Shown here one piece after another: positions 22,878-34,930 of a DNA stretch of 64,000 nucleotides; within the stretch, counting starts at the first letter, position 1, and the number at the start of each line of letters is the position of its first letter. Location of the stretch: contig CM034237.1 in assembly GCA_019916065.1 (NCBI GenBank), positions 22,031,752 to 22,095,751 of the forward strand. Direction: 5' to 3'. The notes beneath the pieces are model-generated. The model saw only the letters and a program-made list of their open reading frames with translations. It made no database searches and was not told where the DNA came from. The position numbers and the translations under genes are program-made. Origin of the DNA: Vitellaria paradoxa (taxonomy: Eukaryota > Streptophyta > Magnoliopsida > Ericales > Sapotaceae).

Positions 22878-23640
22878 TTAGGTACTTGGAACATTAGGAG
22901 CTTAACTGGGAAACTTATGTAAGTGGTGGATATAATGGAAAGGAGACGAATCGCAATTGCTTGCTTGCATGAGACAAGGTGGGTGGGAGAAAAAGTTAAA
23001 GAGATTGAGAAGACTAGGTACAAGTTATGGTATATTGGACTTAATGGATCAGGGAATGGGGTCGGCATAGTAGTAAGCAAAGACCTAAAGGAAGATATAG
23101 TTAATGTAAAACGCTGTAGAGATAGGATTATTGCAATTAAGTTAGTGTTAGGAGAAAAGATAGTAAATGTAATTAGTGTTTATGCCCCCCAGGCGGGCTT
23201 AGGAGATGAACATAAGGAGAAGTTTTGGGAAGACTTAGAAGGAATACTGTTAGAGATACCTTAAGGAGAGATGGTCTTCATTGGAGGAGTTTTGAACGGT
23301 CATGTAGGATGCTACATAGATGAATACATAGGAGTACATGGGGGATATGGATACAGTAATAGAAATGAAGCAGGGAAGGATATTTTGGAGTTTGCAGTGG
23401 CTTATGATCTCATGGTGACGAACACCTTTTTTAGGAAGAGAAAGGAACATTTGGTAACACCTTTTTTAGGAAAAGTGGCTCCTCAAGGACACAGATTGAT
23501 TTCTTCTTAACTAGGAAAACAGACCACGTAGTTTGTAAAGATTGCAAGGTCATACCGGGGGAGAGCTTGACTTCCTAACATAGGTTATTGGTCATAGATG
23601 TGCAGCTTCAAAGGTGGACTAGAAAAAGATGTTGTATAGA
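22878..23640 (+). pseudogene. RTE endonuclease domain (broken)
   Basis: The AP-like endonuclease nicks the target site. It opens with LGTWNIRSLTGKL (about 22880-22917), followed by an in-frame break. Then comes the 113-codon piece 22923-23264 with IACLHETRWVG (the catalytic glutamate region), GIVVSKDLKEDI and VISVYAPQAG. After a stop, 23271-23510 shows FIGGVLNGHVG, where the family usually has GDLNGHVG, so a catalytic aspartate appears replaced. IDFFLTRKTDHVVC is readable in another frame near 23495. The last block, normally SDH, is degraded near 23575. The copia element interrupts at 23654. Confidence 0.82.
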
Positions 23641-23653
23641 TGCTCAAGAACTA

Positions 23654-24486
23654 TGAAATTTAGTAATATGCTGATGGAGATCCCAAACAATCAACCACAC
23701 ACACAGAATAATCAAAAGGAGAGATTTACAAAACGAGGAAACCCATGAAGGGAAACCTCAAACAAAACTTTCACTAAATCAAACGTTGGTTACAAACTTA
23801 AACTCTCGATAGATCGACTCCTCAACTCTATACTTTGTTGACGTTTGCTCGACTCCTCGATTCACCAACTCCTTTAGTGAAAGCCCTTCGACTCCTCGAA
23901 GGTACGATACTGACTCCTTAGTAGCTTTACTAAATCCATAGCGTGTTGAATCCTCAACCTTCAACAAATCTCAAACCCGAACTCCTTCGGATTGAACACG
24001 AACATGTTGGCTAAGTAATGGAGAGAACGTTCTGACTTTTCTAGCTCACAATCTCATGTGTATTCTCTCTGTATCTCACCCTGAAGATGCCCAGAAGATA
24101 TATATAGACAAACTGTGGCGGCTAGGGCTCGAAACCAATCAAAACTGGCTGAAATAACACACACCGCGGGAAGGGCGCATTCACGGCCTTCAAGCGGTCT
24201 TCCCATGACTCAGAGCGGCCATCCTGTACGGCTTGTTCTCCAACTTGAAGTCTCGGGATTTTCCTGTGATAAACGGCGGCCTTCCTGTGGTCTTCCTGCG
24301 TTATTCAATTTTGAATCTTGTTTACCTTCTTCAGGACTTCCAGCCACTATGGAAACTTGTTTTTCTGAGGCCTTTTAGAGTTCTAATCGACTTAAGACTC
24401 TAGTGCCTTAATCTGCACTAAGTCTAGACATTACAAGACATTTTTTTTTATCATGGATTTGCCAATCTACAATTTTAGACTTAACA
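23654..24486 (-). repeat. 3' LTR of the gag-only copia element (833 bp)
   Basis: It aligns throughout with 27784-28628. A purine-rich tract (CAAATGGGAAGAT on the minus strand) abuts it at 24487-24499. A TATA-like agatatatatagac lies near 24089. Confidence 0.9.
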
Positions 24487-25950
24487 ATCTTCCCATTTGG
24501 CAATTCCATGTCAAAACTCAATAAATGAAATTACAAATGAAATCAATCTACATTAAGGCCTCTATTCCTTGATTAATATGTTCTGATTAGTTAACCTGTT
24601 TGCTGCACACTTAAATAAAAACAATCAAGGCATCTTGTGGAATAAATAAAAATTAAAGAAAAGATTAACAAACAATTCTCCCCCTTAATTAATAAAATTC
24701 TTTTCAAACATTCTCCTACTTAACTATATCTCCTCCTTAGTTAACTAATTCAAAAATTCTAAATTTTAATTTTCCCATAAATTATTCTCCCCCTTTTTGA
24801 CATGAATTAAAAAAAAATTAGGTACAATGGGTAATCTTGATCAAATCATTCCAAGTTCTATTTTCCTAAACACAAACTAACATAGTTTCAAAATTTTGAC
24901 CATACATAAACAGTAACAAATAAGAATTCTAAGAATCGCCCTACTATTTATGTCATGAGTTGTTCACACATGTCATACCAATGGTCAAATGCCTGTGCGG
25001 TGTGTGAAATGAAGTTTAAGTGCAACATGATTAATATTCTTCATATACTCGCATAAATTTTTAAAATTGCTCCTTTTGGATTTTGAATTGAATTGAGTAA
25101 GATATTCAATGTTAGCTCTTCGACTAGTTTCTCCTCAATTCATTGTTTTAAACTAAACACCAAATTTTCATTCTTTTTTCTTTTCCTTTTTTTTCTTTTT
25201 TATTTGTTCTTGGTGGCTTTCACACACTTTATAGGTAGGTAGCCTTCTTCCTGTATCATCAAACCTAGAGGGTGGTTATTTGATAATCTGCACGTCAACA
25301 GGCTAGCTTTCACTTTATCCCATATGGTAGCCATTTCCAATTTTTTTTTTTATGTAAACTCAAGAGCAACCAATAGTCCAAAAAGGAGAATTTATTAAAC
25401 CAATTGAGTGGTGAAAAAAATTTCTCATGATGCACTAAACTTCATGTAATTACAATTGGCACACCACTACCATGACAAGGAACAACAATACATAGGATTC
25501 AGGTTTATCAAGTAATTCAAATTTATGACCACTATGTTGATCAACAATTTTAATCCTGTGATTTTGAAGTGTGAATGAAGTAATAGAATATGCAATAATA
25601 TCACAAAGAATAACAGTGCACCAAAAAAAATATTTTAAATATCCTAAAAAAAAAAGTATCTAATCTACAAGATTTCATAGAACTAGGTAAGAATATATAT
25701 AACAATGACACATAGCCTAGTTCATCAAAAAAAATTTTGTCTCTACATATCAAGGCTCACCCATTCAACACTCTTAGAGGTGTGGGTGACATAAAGATCA
25801 CTCTTCCTAACCCAAACAATTCTTATTTTTGGAAAAACCTTTTGAGTCTTGTGATTTTTGGGTTTTGGACCAATGGGTTTTAAAAAATTTTTTCTTTATG
25901 TTTTTCCTCATTGGCCAAGTCATGTAAGGTCTAATATCAAGATATGACTT
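24487..25950 (-). other. Non-coding 3' internal region of the gag-only element
   Basis: About 1.46 kb of AT-rich DNA between the end of gag and the 3' LTR, where pol would normally lie. No motif of protease, integrase or reverse transcriptase is seen in any frame. Short fragments of T/C-rich low-complexity sequence occur near 25150-25200. Confidence 0.65.
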
Positions 25951-27733
25951 TTAAAACCTTAAAGGGTTAAACCTATTTGACACTTGAAAATTAGATCTCA
26001 AAGAATTCCTAGTGTCAACATAGGATAGGGGAAGCCCATATAATTTGTGACAATGTGGTCCTGTGTGTCTAGGTATACCACAATGAAAATATATAGGAAT
26101 AAACTTACGTTGCAAGTTAGTGGGCATACCTTTAGGTTTCTGAAAATAGGCTCTAGACTGATTACCTTTCTTTGTTTGAGGAGCTTTAACTATCCTTGGA
26201 GCAGTTGTTTTTGAGGAACTGGGAGTAGCTTTAGCTTCAAGATTGTTCACTTGCATGCCAATGTAGCCAAGTCCTCTTTTGTCACGCAGGCTTCTTTGTA
26301 TTCCAAGTATGTCATCAAGTTTGGAGGAAGCTAAATTCATCTTGAACTGCATGGATTGCATCTTACCATGTGCCTCTTTCACATCTTTTTCTTTTTGTTC
26401 CAACTTGGCCTTAAGTGCTGCTATCAACTCTTCTTGATTTTTCTTGTTTGCTTTAAGATCTTCACATTTGGCTTCCAATTCTTCTAGAGTAATTTTTAAA
26501 CTGTCTCTCTCCCTTTTCAACATCTTGTCTTCACCATCAACTTTTCGTTTTTGCTTGTGGAGCTTTCGACAGTCTTGGTACAGCTGTTCATACGCCTCTT
26601 CAACATCTACTTCTCATCTGAATCTTCTTCAACTTCACTTTCAGAGGATTCTTCTTTTTTGCTCTTAGAAGAGGATGACTCTGCTGAATTTGAAGGGGCA
26701 CTAGCTCTAACCATGAAAGCAGTATAATTCTCTAGAAAAAGAAGAGGAGGTACTCGATAGATCATCTGAATCATCAAGAGTTGCATTGAGAACCTTCTTC
26801 TTACTCTTCTTATTTCCACAGTCTTGAGCTATGTGACCATAACCTTGGCACTCGTAGCACTTAATGCCCTTAGCTTTGTTCTCCTTCTTCTTCTTCTTTG
26901 AAGATTTCTCTCCTTTGACTTTCTCATTCTTTTTCGTCTTTCCTTGCCTACTATCTTTCTTTTTGAAAAAATTTCTAATTTTCTTGGGATAGATAGCAAT
27001 TTCTTCAGAAGAGGGGATTGACTCATCATTACTAGAGGAGGACTCATCTTCCTTTACCGTTTTTAGGGCAACTCCTCTAGACTTTGGTTTGATCATGTTG
27101 GCTTCATAAGTCTGCAGGGAGCCAACTAAATCTTCTACTTTCATTGAATCAACATCCCTAGCTTCCTCAATAGCTGTGACCTTGGCTTAAAAGGACAAAG
27201 GTAGGATCGGAGAATCTTACTCACAATTTTTCGATTTGGAATTGGTTCTCCAGATTGAAGCTAGTGTTGACGATGTCACTAAGCTTTGCATAAAAACTAT
27301 CAAAGAGTTCGCCTTCAGACATCTTTAACTTTTCAAACTTGGAGGTTATTTTCTGGAGTTTGGACTTCTTAACAGTGGAATTCACTTCATGAGTCAATTT
27401 AAGGATCTTCCAAGCTTCTTTTGCAATCTCACAACTTGAAATTCTTCAAAACTCATCCACGGAGACTACACAGAAAATAGAACTCAAGGCTTTGTAATTC
27501 CATTTTGCCTTTTCCTACTCTGCCCTGGTCTACAAATCCATAGGCTTCTCAACCATCACATTGTCAACAAAATGAGTTGGTTTCACCCAACCTTTTTCAA
27601 TGGCCAGCCAAACATTGACATTCAATGAGATTAGATGAGCTCTCATTCGAACTTTCCAATTTGCGTAGTTGGTGTCATCAAATTGCGGGGGTCTCGTGCT
27701 CGAACCGTCTTCTCTAGGAGGATCCATCGGCAA
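25951..27733 (-). pseudogene. Copia Gag with coiled coil and two zinc-knuckle-like motifs (broken)
   Basis: Starting at 27733 the protein reads PPQFDDTNYANWKVRMRAHL and VWLAIEKGW, the copia gag N-terminus. After several frame breaks, KVTAIEEARDVDSMKVEDLVG and GSLQTYE (about 27090-27170) mark the end of the UBN2-type domain. A lysine/serine-rich stretch and the CCHC knuckle CYECQGYGHIAQDC follow (about 26815-26860). The last piece (26523-25951) is a Glu/Lys-rich coiled coil of roughly 80 residues, then a Lys-rich linker. It ends with a degenerate second knuckle, FHCGIPRHTGPHCH. The extended gag with coiled coil is known in large plant copia elements. Here it is the only coding part left. Confidence 0.83.
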
Positions 27734-27771
27734 ATAGCAAGATCACGTTTTGTTATCAAAAATGTACCTAC

Positions 27772-27783
27772 TTTGATACTAAT
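27772..27783 (-). promoter_or_regulatory. Primer-binding site of the gag-only element
   Basis: Directly inside the 5' LTR, the minus strand reads ATTAGTATCAAAG. It is a decayed match to the tRNA-iMet site TTGGTATCAGAG. Confidence 0.65.
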
Positions 27784-28628
27784 TGAAATTTCGTAATATG
27801 CTGATGGAGATCCCAAACAATCAACCACACACACAGAATAATCAGAAGGAGAGATTTACAAAACGAGGAAACCCACGAAGGGAAACCTCAAACAAAACTT
27901 TCACTAAAATCAAACGTTGGTTACAAACTCAAACTCTCGATAGATTGACTCCTCGACTCTATACTTTGTTGACGTTTGCTCGACTCCTTGATTCACCAAC
28001 TCCTTTAGTGAAAGCCCTTCGACTCCTCGAAGGCACGACACTGACTCTTCAGTAGCTTTGTTGAATCCACAGCGTGATGAATCCTCAGCCTTCACAAATC
28101 TCAAACCTAAACTCCTTTAGATTGAACACGAAACATGTTGGCTAAGTAATGGAGAGAACGTTCTGACTTTTCTAGCTCACAATCTCATGTGTATTCTCTC
28201 TGTATCTCACCCTGAAGACGTCCAAAAGATATAAATAGACAAACTGTGGCGGTTAGGGCTCGAAACCAATCAAAACTGGCTGAAATAACACACACCGTAG
28301 GAAGGGCACACCTACAGCCTTCCCACGGCCTTCAAGCGGTCTTCTCGTGACTTAGAGCGGCCATCCCACACGACTTGTTCTCCAACTTCAGGTCTCGGGA
28401 TTTTCCTACAACAAACGGCGGCCTTCCTGCGATCTTCTTACATTATTTAATTTTGAATTTTATTTGGCTTTTTCAGGACTTCCAACCACTATGGAAACTT
28501 ATTGTTCTGAGGCCTTTTAGAGTTCTAATCGTCTTAAGACTCTAGTACCTTAGCCTACACTAAGTCTAGATATTACAAGACACTTTCTTTGACCAAGGAT
28601 TTGCCAATCTTCAATTTCAGCCTTAACA
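27784..28628 (-). repeat. 5' LTR of the gag-only copia element (845 bp)
   Basis: Partner of 23654-24486, with scattered substitutions and indels. A TATA-like agatataaatagac (+ strand) lies near 28229, at the place matching the TATA-like sequence of the other LTR. Confidence 0.9.
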
Positions 28629-28633
28629 GACTA

Positions 28634-30710
28634 AATGGTGGAACTTGAAAGATGATAAGTAACTAGCATTTAGGGAAAAGAGTACTAGAGAAAGACGTTT
28701 GGGTGGGAAATAAGAGTACAAGTAATATGTGGAATTAGGTAGCAGAGTGTATTAGGAGGGTAAGAAAAGAAGTCTTAGGAGAATCCAAAGGGAGTGCTCC
28801 AGCACAGAAAGAGGTATAGTGGTGGAGCGAGGCCGTCTAAGACAAGATAAGAGTTAAAAGAGAGTGTTTTAAATCTTAGCAAAATGATCAAAATGGAACG
28901 AACTTGGAGAGGTATAAACAAGCAAAAAGAGAAACCAAAAAGGCAGTTAGTGAGGCTAAGGCAAAGGCATTTGAGGATGCATGTAGGCGACTTGACACTA
29001 AAGAGGGCGAAAGAGAGATATTCAAGTTTGCTAAATCCAGAGATAGGTGGGCCAAGGATTTAAACCAAGTTAAATGCATTAAGGATGAGGATGAAAAGGT
29101 ATTAGTAAATGAAGATGAGATAAAAGAGCATTCGAAAATCTACTTCTACAAGTTATTTAACGAACGCAAGTAGTAATGACATACAATTGGGGCAATTTAC
29201 CACCTTTAGAGAAGAATTAAATCATAAGTTCTATAGGAGAATCAATAGGGAAGAAGTAAAAGAAGTATTGAAAAAGAAGAAGAATGGGAAAGCAGTTGGA
29301 CTAGATGGTATCCCTATTGAGATTTGGAGGTGCCTAAGGGAGTGTGGCATAAGCTGGTTGACAAAACTTTTTAATATAGTGCTAAAGAGCAAGAAGATGC
29401 CCGATGCATGAGGAAAAGTATTCTTATACTCATATACAAGAACAACGGAGATATTCAGAACTATGCGAACTGCCACGGGATTAAATTGATGAGCCATATG
29501 ATGAAATTATGGGAGAGAGTTATTGAGAGAAGATTAAAAAGGACAACAAACGTTTCAGAGAATCAATTTGGTTTCATGCCTGGGAGATCAACCATGGAGG
29601 CTATCTTTCTCCTGAGGAGGTTAATGGAACAGTATAGAGAAGGTTAAAAAGATTTACATATGATGTTCATTGATTTAGAAAAGGCCTATGACTGGGTTCC
29701 TAAGGAGATTCTATGGAGAGTATTGGAAAAGAAAGGAGCATGTGTCACATATATTGAGGCAATAAAAGACATGTATGATAGAGCCATGACATCTATACGG
29801 ATGACTGGTGGAGAGACTAAAGAGTTTCCTATCACAATTGGTCTACACTAAGGCTCAGCGTTAAGCCCGTACTTGTTTACTTTAGTTATGGATGAGATTA
29901 CAAGACATATTCAGGATAAGGTGCCGTGGTGTATGCTATTTGCAGAATTATTTTAGTAGATGAGACAAGAGAATGAGTGAATGCTAAGTTAGAATTGTGG
30001 TGGGAAACTTTAGGAACAAAAGAGTTTAGGCTAAATCGATGCAAAACGGAATATATAGAATGCAAGTTTAGTCAGAGTAGAGTAACTGGTAGCGTAGAAA
30101 TAAGTGTAGGCACACAAAAGGTTGTAGAGAAAGAAAACTTTAGGTACCTTAGATCTATGGTGCAACAAGATGGAGGGATTGATATTGATGTAAGTCACAG
30201 GATTCAGGCTGGGTGGATCAAATGAAAGAGTGCTTTGGGGGTCTTGTGCGATCGAAAAGTCCCCCTCAAGGTGAAAGGAAAGTATTATAAGGTGGCAGTA
30301 AGATCAGTGTTGCTATACAAATCAGAATGTTGGGCAGTAAAGCATAATCATGTTCAGAAGATGGCAGTTGCGGAGATGAGAATGCTAAGATGGATGTGCG
30401 GGATTACAAGGAGAGATAGGATTAGGAACGAGGAGATTAGGGACAAAGTAGGAATATCACCGATTAAAGATAAAATGAGAGAAATCGATTAAGATGGTTC
30501 GACCATGTTAGAAGGCGTCCAACGGAGGCACCTGTTAGAAGGTGTGCAAGCATGGAGATTGCCAGGAGTAGGAGAGGAAGAGGAAGACCCAAGAGATGTT
30601 GGAAAGAAACTATTAAACACGAGCTTGCCTACCTGAATTTAACGGAGGGCATGGCCCTAAACAGATTTGATTGGCGTCGTCAAATCCATATAGTTGACCC
30701 CACCTAGTGG
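28634..30710 (+). pseudogene. RTE reverse transcriptase and C-terminus (broken)
   Basis: Successive open pieces show the RTE order. 28904-29173: ERYKQAKRETKKAVSEAKAK and a VKCIKDEDEKVLVNEDEIK block. 29187-29411: KKNGKAVGLDGIPIEIWR. 29408-29647: YKNNGDIQNYANCHGIKL and QFGFMPGRSTMEAIFLLR. 29660-29851: [15 protein letters not shown], motif A, aspartate kept. Near 29938-29950, FAD-D-I has lost about four bases, which removes the catalytic aspartate pair and shifts frame. The reading resumes at 29977 (LELWWETLGTKEFRLNRCKT) and 30235 (SECWAVKHNHVQKMAVAEMR). The tail, with RRRPTEAPVRRC and GRGRPKRCWKE (about 30500-30610), ends at VDPT-stop (about 30707). RT copies element RNA at the nicked target. 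This copy is dead. Confidence 0.9.
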
Positions 30711-30759
30711 GAAAAGGCTTAGTTTTGGTTTGGTTTGGTTTTGATATGAGTAAAAGTTG

Positions 30760-31600
30760 ACAAAATATTGATTAAAACAATTATGAACATAATTTTAAAC
30801 AGAGAAAAGCAATTTGGATAATTTTTTTTTATTTTGTTGAACTAAAAATTTGAAACCATAATGAAGCGAATGTTTTATTAATTTAAATTTAAAATTATTT
30901 TTAAATTCAAAACTTAAATTTAAATTAACTCCTAACAAATATATGTTATTTTTCTGCTAATTTATATAAATTATTACCATTCATTAAAGCAACCATCAAA
31001 TGATTTTAAATATATAGAAAAGAGTAATTTTTGACACCCAATCCATTAAAACAATTATAAAAATATTTTTAAGTATTAAAAATAATTTTGGACAAAGTAT
31101 GTTATTTTATTGAACTATAGTATATTGAAATTATAAAGGAGTGAATGCTTAATTTTTAAAATTTAAAAATGTAAATTAAAATTAACTCCGAATAAGAAAA
31201 TATAATTTATTAATAATTTGTATAAATATTTATCATTCACTAAAGCAATTATGAAAAATATGAAATAAAAAGAAGCAAGTTTTGACAATTATATTATTTT
31301 ATTGAGCTAAAAATTTGAAATTATAAGTACGTTAATGTTTATTTTGTTGAATTCAAAAATATATTTAAATTCAAAAATTAAAATGAAAATTAATTCCTAA
31401 CGGAATAAATTATCAAGATTTTGTTTGATAACTTATATATATTTTCATCATTCATTAAGCCAAGTATAAAAATAATATTTAATATGATTTTTGATGAAGT
31501 ATTGATTAAATAATTATTAAATTAATTTTAAATGGGAAGAATATTAAACTATCATATTTGAAATTATAAATACATAAATGTTTAATTTTTAAAAATAAAT
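30760..31600. repeat. Degenerate AT-rich tandem repeat (units ~210-260 bp)
   Basis: A landmark of the form cattca(c/t)taaa(g)c(c/a)a recurs at about 30980, 31237 and 31450, and once more left of the RTE LINE at about 22638. Between landmarks the blocks ttttgaca, ttattttattgaact and gaaattataa recur in order. The repeat was split by the LINE. Confidence 0.6.
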
Positions 31601-32300
31601 TAATTAACGTTACATTAAGTAAATTAAATTATATTATGATCTTCGTAATATTAAATAATATTACTAAAAATATTAAAATTAGGTAAATAATAGTATTAAA
31701 TTATAAATATTAAGTTCATTAAATATTAATATTAGTTAAAATATTAAATAATGAATTAGAATATTGATAATATAATTAATTTACTTTAAATTAAATTGTT
31801 TAGATTAATATCGTAATGGTTAGATGAAGTTACTTAAATTATTAAAAATATTATTATTATTTGAAATACTAAATAATGATTCGATTTATGATATGATGAC
31901 CAAATAATGATTTGTTAATTTATTGTCGTTAATTTATTTATTTGTATCGTATTTTTTTATTTGTTGTAGATTCTTACTTTTAGATAGTTTATTTAATTGT
32001 TAACTTTTTAAATAATAATAGTTAAACTGATGATAATACAATAATTTTGAATCTTATTTGGGCCCAATCCAATATAAATCTTGGGCCCAATCGAATATAA
32101 TATTAATAATAATTAGAAAATTAGGTAAAATAATAATATTACAATATTATAAATAATTAATGTGTAATAACTAATTAATAATATTTAACTAGTTAAATTC
32201 ATATATAACTGATAAACAACCTCCCTAATCTTATTTGGACCCAAGCTAATATATTTCCTAGGCCCAATCCAATTGAATATTGATACTATGAGAAAATTAG
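31601..32300. repeat. AT-rich DNA grading into the satellite-like array (left piece)
   Basis: 31601-32040 is AT-rich with no gene. From about 32045 to 32300, two ~180-bp units carry the aatcttatttgggcccaatc landmark of the array at 35168-37238. This piece is cut off at 32300 by the LTR. Confidence 0.6.
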
Positions 32301-34930
32301 TCTAATACCCCGAACTTCTATGTTAATGTAAATAGATCGTTATTCGAACATTTTGAGGTAATAGTATGTTGATTAAGTGGTATTCATCATTAATTGTACT
32401 TTAGAATTGGGAACTTTGACAAGGATGAGCCAAACATGTGAGAGTTGGCGTTCACAAGTGTAGAAAATGGGGGCACCTTGGGTGCACGAAATGTGGGCAC
32501 CCAAGGCTTAGATGCACGGAACATGGGCGCCCAACAGTTTGGGTGCACAGCTGAGAAGGTCTTGGGCGCCCGAGCTTTAGCAGAAGTGATAGGTATGATG
32601 TGTTTTGACTTTAGCGGTTGAGCCACACCTCTATACACTTATATCTATGCTATGGAGATGGAAAAATCTGGAGAACACTATAGAACCATTAAAATATTAG
32701 CAAAATTTGTATATATATATGTGTGAGATGGAAAAGAAAGAGAAATGTTGGTTTGGAAAAGGGAGACCAGGAGAGGAAGAAGGAAGGAGAAACAAGAGAA
32801 CCAAGTGAAGTCTTGTATGGTAAGTCTTTTTAAACCTAACCAAACTCTAATTAACTTTGTAAGGATGTAATTGGATACTCAAGGAACCTATCTATGTAAT
32901 TTGTTTGTCATTTAGATTAAAGGGTGAAGAGATCGGATCCATCAAAGTTGGGACCTTGAAACCGGGAGAAGACCACCTCTTGTTCTTCATCTTTATTCAA
33001 CTTGAGGTAGGGATTTTATGCCCATTCATACATATATGATGTGTAACAAGGTCTAGAACAACATTTGAGAAACCCTTGTAAGTTTTGATTTCATTCATGG
33101 AAGAAAATGGGAGTTGTATACACATAGGTGGGTTGAGAGAGAGAAAAGGACCTTTGATCCATAACTTGGCCCGTAGTTGATGAAAACTCAAATGGTTGGT
33201 TTCTTTTGATGCTCATAAGTCTTGCGGAGATGTTAGAAACATGAAACTTTAGGTATTTTATCATAAATATAATCAATTTGAGGTTCCAAGTGTGGAGGAT
33301 GAAAGACCTGGAAAACAGAGCACCTGATCTTCTACTTGAGCCATGCTGTGGGTGCACGAGGGGTTCTTAGATGGGAACCCACCCTCTTGGGTGCACAAGG
33401 TATGGACGCACAAGCCCTTGGGCGCATGGCTGAGTGCCAACTTGGGCACCCACTGAGCCGAGGTCTATTTCCTGACTTTGTTCATTTTCTCCTTCTACTT
33501 TAGGTTATGAAAGGATTCAATAATATGTTTTTGCATGAAACTGTATTTGTTTAATTGCATGGATTGAGAAAGGGTAATGTGTTCTAAGAAGTTATTAAGA
33601 GTTGATTATCTTAAGCTAATGGAATTTAACTTGTAAAGTTAAATAAATGTCACTTTGAATAAAATGAATTGGAAGGATACCATGAGATAAGAACCTTGAT
33701 CAATTGGAATAGTGAATGTGTGTCATGAAAAAACAAAATGTTGATTAATGTAAGTATGGGATTGAATGAACTAAATGATGATTTGAACAAGAGAATCATA
33801 TGCATAATGTTGATAAATGTTGAATGTTTAATGATGTTTGATCAAAGTTGATATATGATGAATCTTGGGATGAACCGAAATGTGGATATGTGTTGTGGGA
33901 AAGTATATGATGATGAATGTGAATATATGTTGAAAGAATTGAAATGTGATTGATGATGTGCCGGGGGCTATGGTAGGGTGCGGAAAATAGGAAAGGTTTT
34001 AAGATTACCTTCGGGTTGAAAGACCCGGAACCTGCGCAGGGTTTGGTGTCAATTCTAGTGGGTTAGTAACCCATAACATTATGTGTATATGGGTTACCCA
34101 TGACCCTGAACTGTGATCCTAAATAATGGATTTCGGTTTATCATTTCCGTTGGGTATTAGCCCATAAAAGACGATATTGTGGATGCACCCAACCCCCAAT
34201 GACTTGTGTGACTATGGTTAAGTGATGGATTGATGAAAAGTGATAATGGGGATATGGTTATGTGGTTGAATAGCGATTAAATAATAAAGTGAAAATGGAA
34301 TGTGATTTGAATTTAATTAGTGAGATTTCAAAAGTTGAGTTTTATTTGGAATTGAATTCTTACTATGATATTGTTGTGTGATAATACGTTATATTCCAAC
34401 TTGGTTATGTCGTAATGTTAGTGAATTGTTATAGCACTAAATATAGTTGAAGTAGCTAACTAAATCATAAATAGCATGCATGTTTGGATTACATATCGTA
34501 TATGTTTGTTTGAGGCATCATGGGCATAAGTGGACCCGTGCTGACGACCCTACAGATTTTGATGCAGGTACAGGTCATAACAACCAAGTAGGCTAATAGG
34601 GTTGGACTAGAAGTGCTTTGCATGAGCCCCACTAAACTTAGCAAGGCTTTTGGTCTCTTAGTACAAGTTTTATTTGAAATTGTAATATTGTACATTTCTA
34701 GACTGATTCGATATTGTTGTAAGGGCCTTAAGGCCTAAATTTTGCATTAATGGGAAGAGTGTATGGGTAAGTGACCTGGTATTTGTCAAGGTTAAACTCA
34801 TGTTATCTTACCTTATGTCTTGGGCTCAATTAGAGGTTATTGTATTGCTCTAATTATGGGATGGTTATATTAGTGCATGGTATGTGTGTTTATCACTCAC
34901 CCCTCGGGTCACTAGATCCGGGGTGTGACA
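32301..34930 (+). mobile_element. LTR, family B copy 1
   Basis: About 2,630 bp, starting TCTAATACCCCG (probably from an original TG start) and ending GGGGTGTGACA at 34930. It aligns with 37239-39553. It contains two GC-rich islands (32450-32590 and 33330-33470) with GGGCGCCC-type motifs, and a block gggttgaaagacccggaacctgcgcagg at about 34015-34043 shared with the other LTRs. No target duplication matches. It interrupts the satellite-like array. Most likely a solo or truncated gypsy LTR. Confidence 0.75.

Larger units (their letters stand above)
23654..28628 (-). mobile_element. Gag-only, non-autonomous Ty1/copia element
   Basis: The 4,975-bp element has LTRs at 23654-24486 and 27784-28628. 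On the + strand each starts TGAAATT and ends TTAACA. The flanks are AACTA (23649-23653) and GACTA (28629-28633), a 5-bp target duplication with one change. The interior holds only a broken gag with two zinc-knuckle-like motifs and a coiled coil. No protease, integrase, RT or RNase H motif is visible between gag and the 3' LTR (24487-25950). The gag style resembles plant SIRE/Maximus-type copia elements (an inference). It interrupts the RTE LINE. Confidence 0.87.
22683..30748 (+). mobile_element. RTE-type LINE split by a copia element
   Basis: A decayed non-LTR retrotransposon of the plant RTE type. The endonuclease is at 22878-23640 and RT at 28634-30700. The sequence ends with the family-typical VDPT-stop, a GGGAAAAGGCTT motif and a TTTGG-rich tail (30706-30748). 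A gag-only copia element occupies 23654-28628. Removing it joins the two parts in a sensible order. The 5' boundary (about 22683) is estimated, and no target duplication was identified. Confidence 0.85.

Noticed and set aside
23779..28104. 62-64-codon frames (23779-23967, 27910-28104) conserved in both LTRs of the gag-only copia
   Set aside because: Conservation follows from LTR duplication. No domain and no other evidence of coding.
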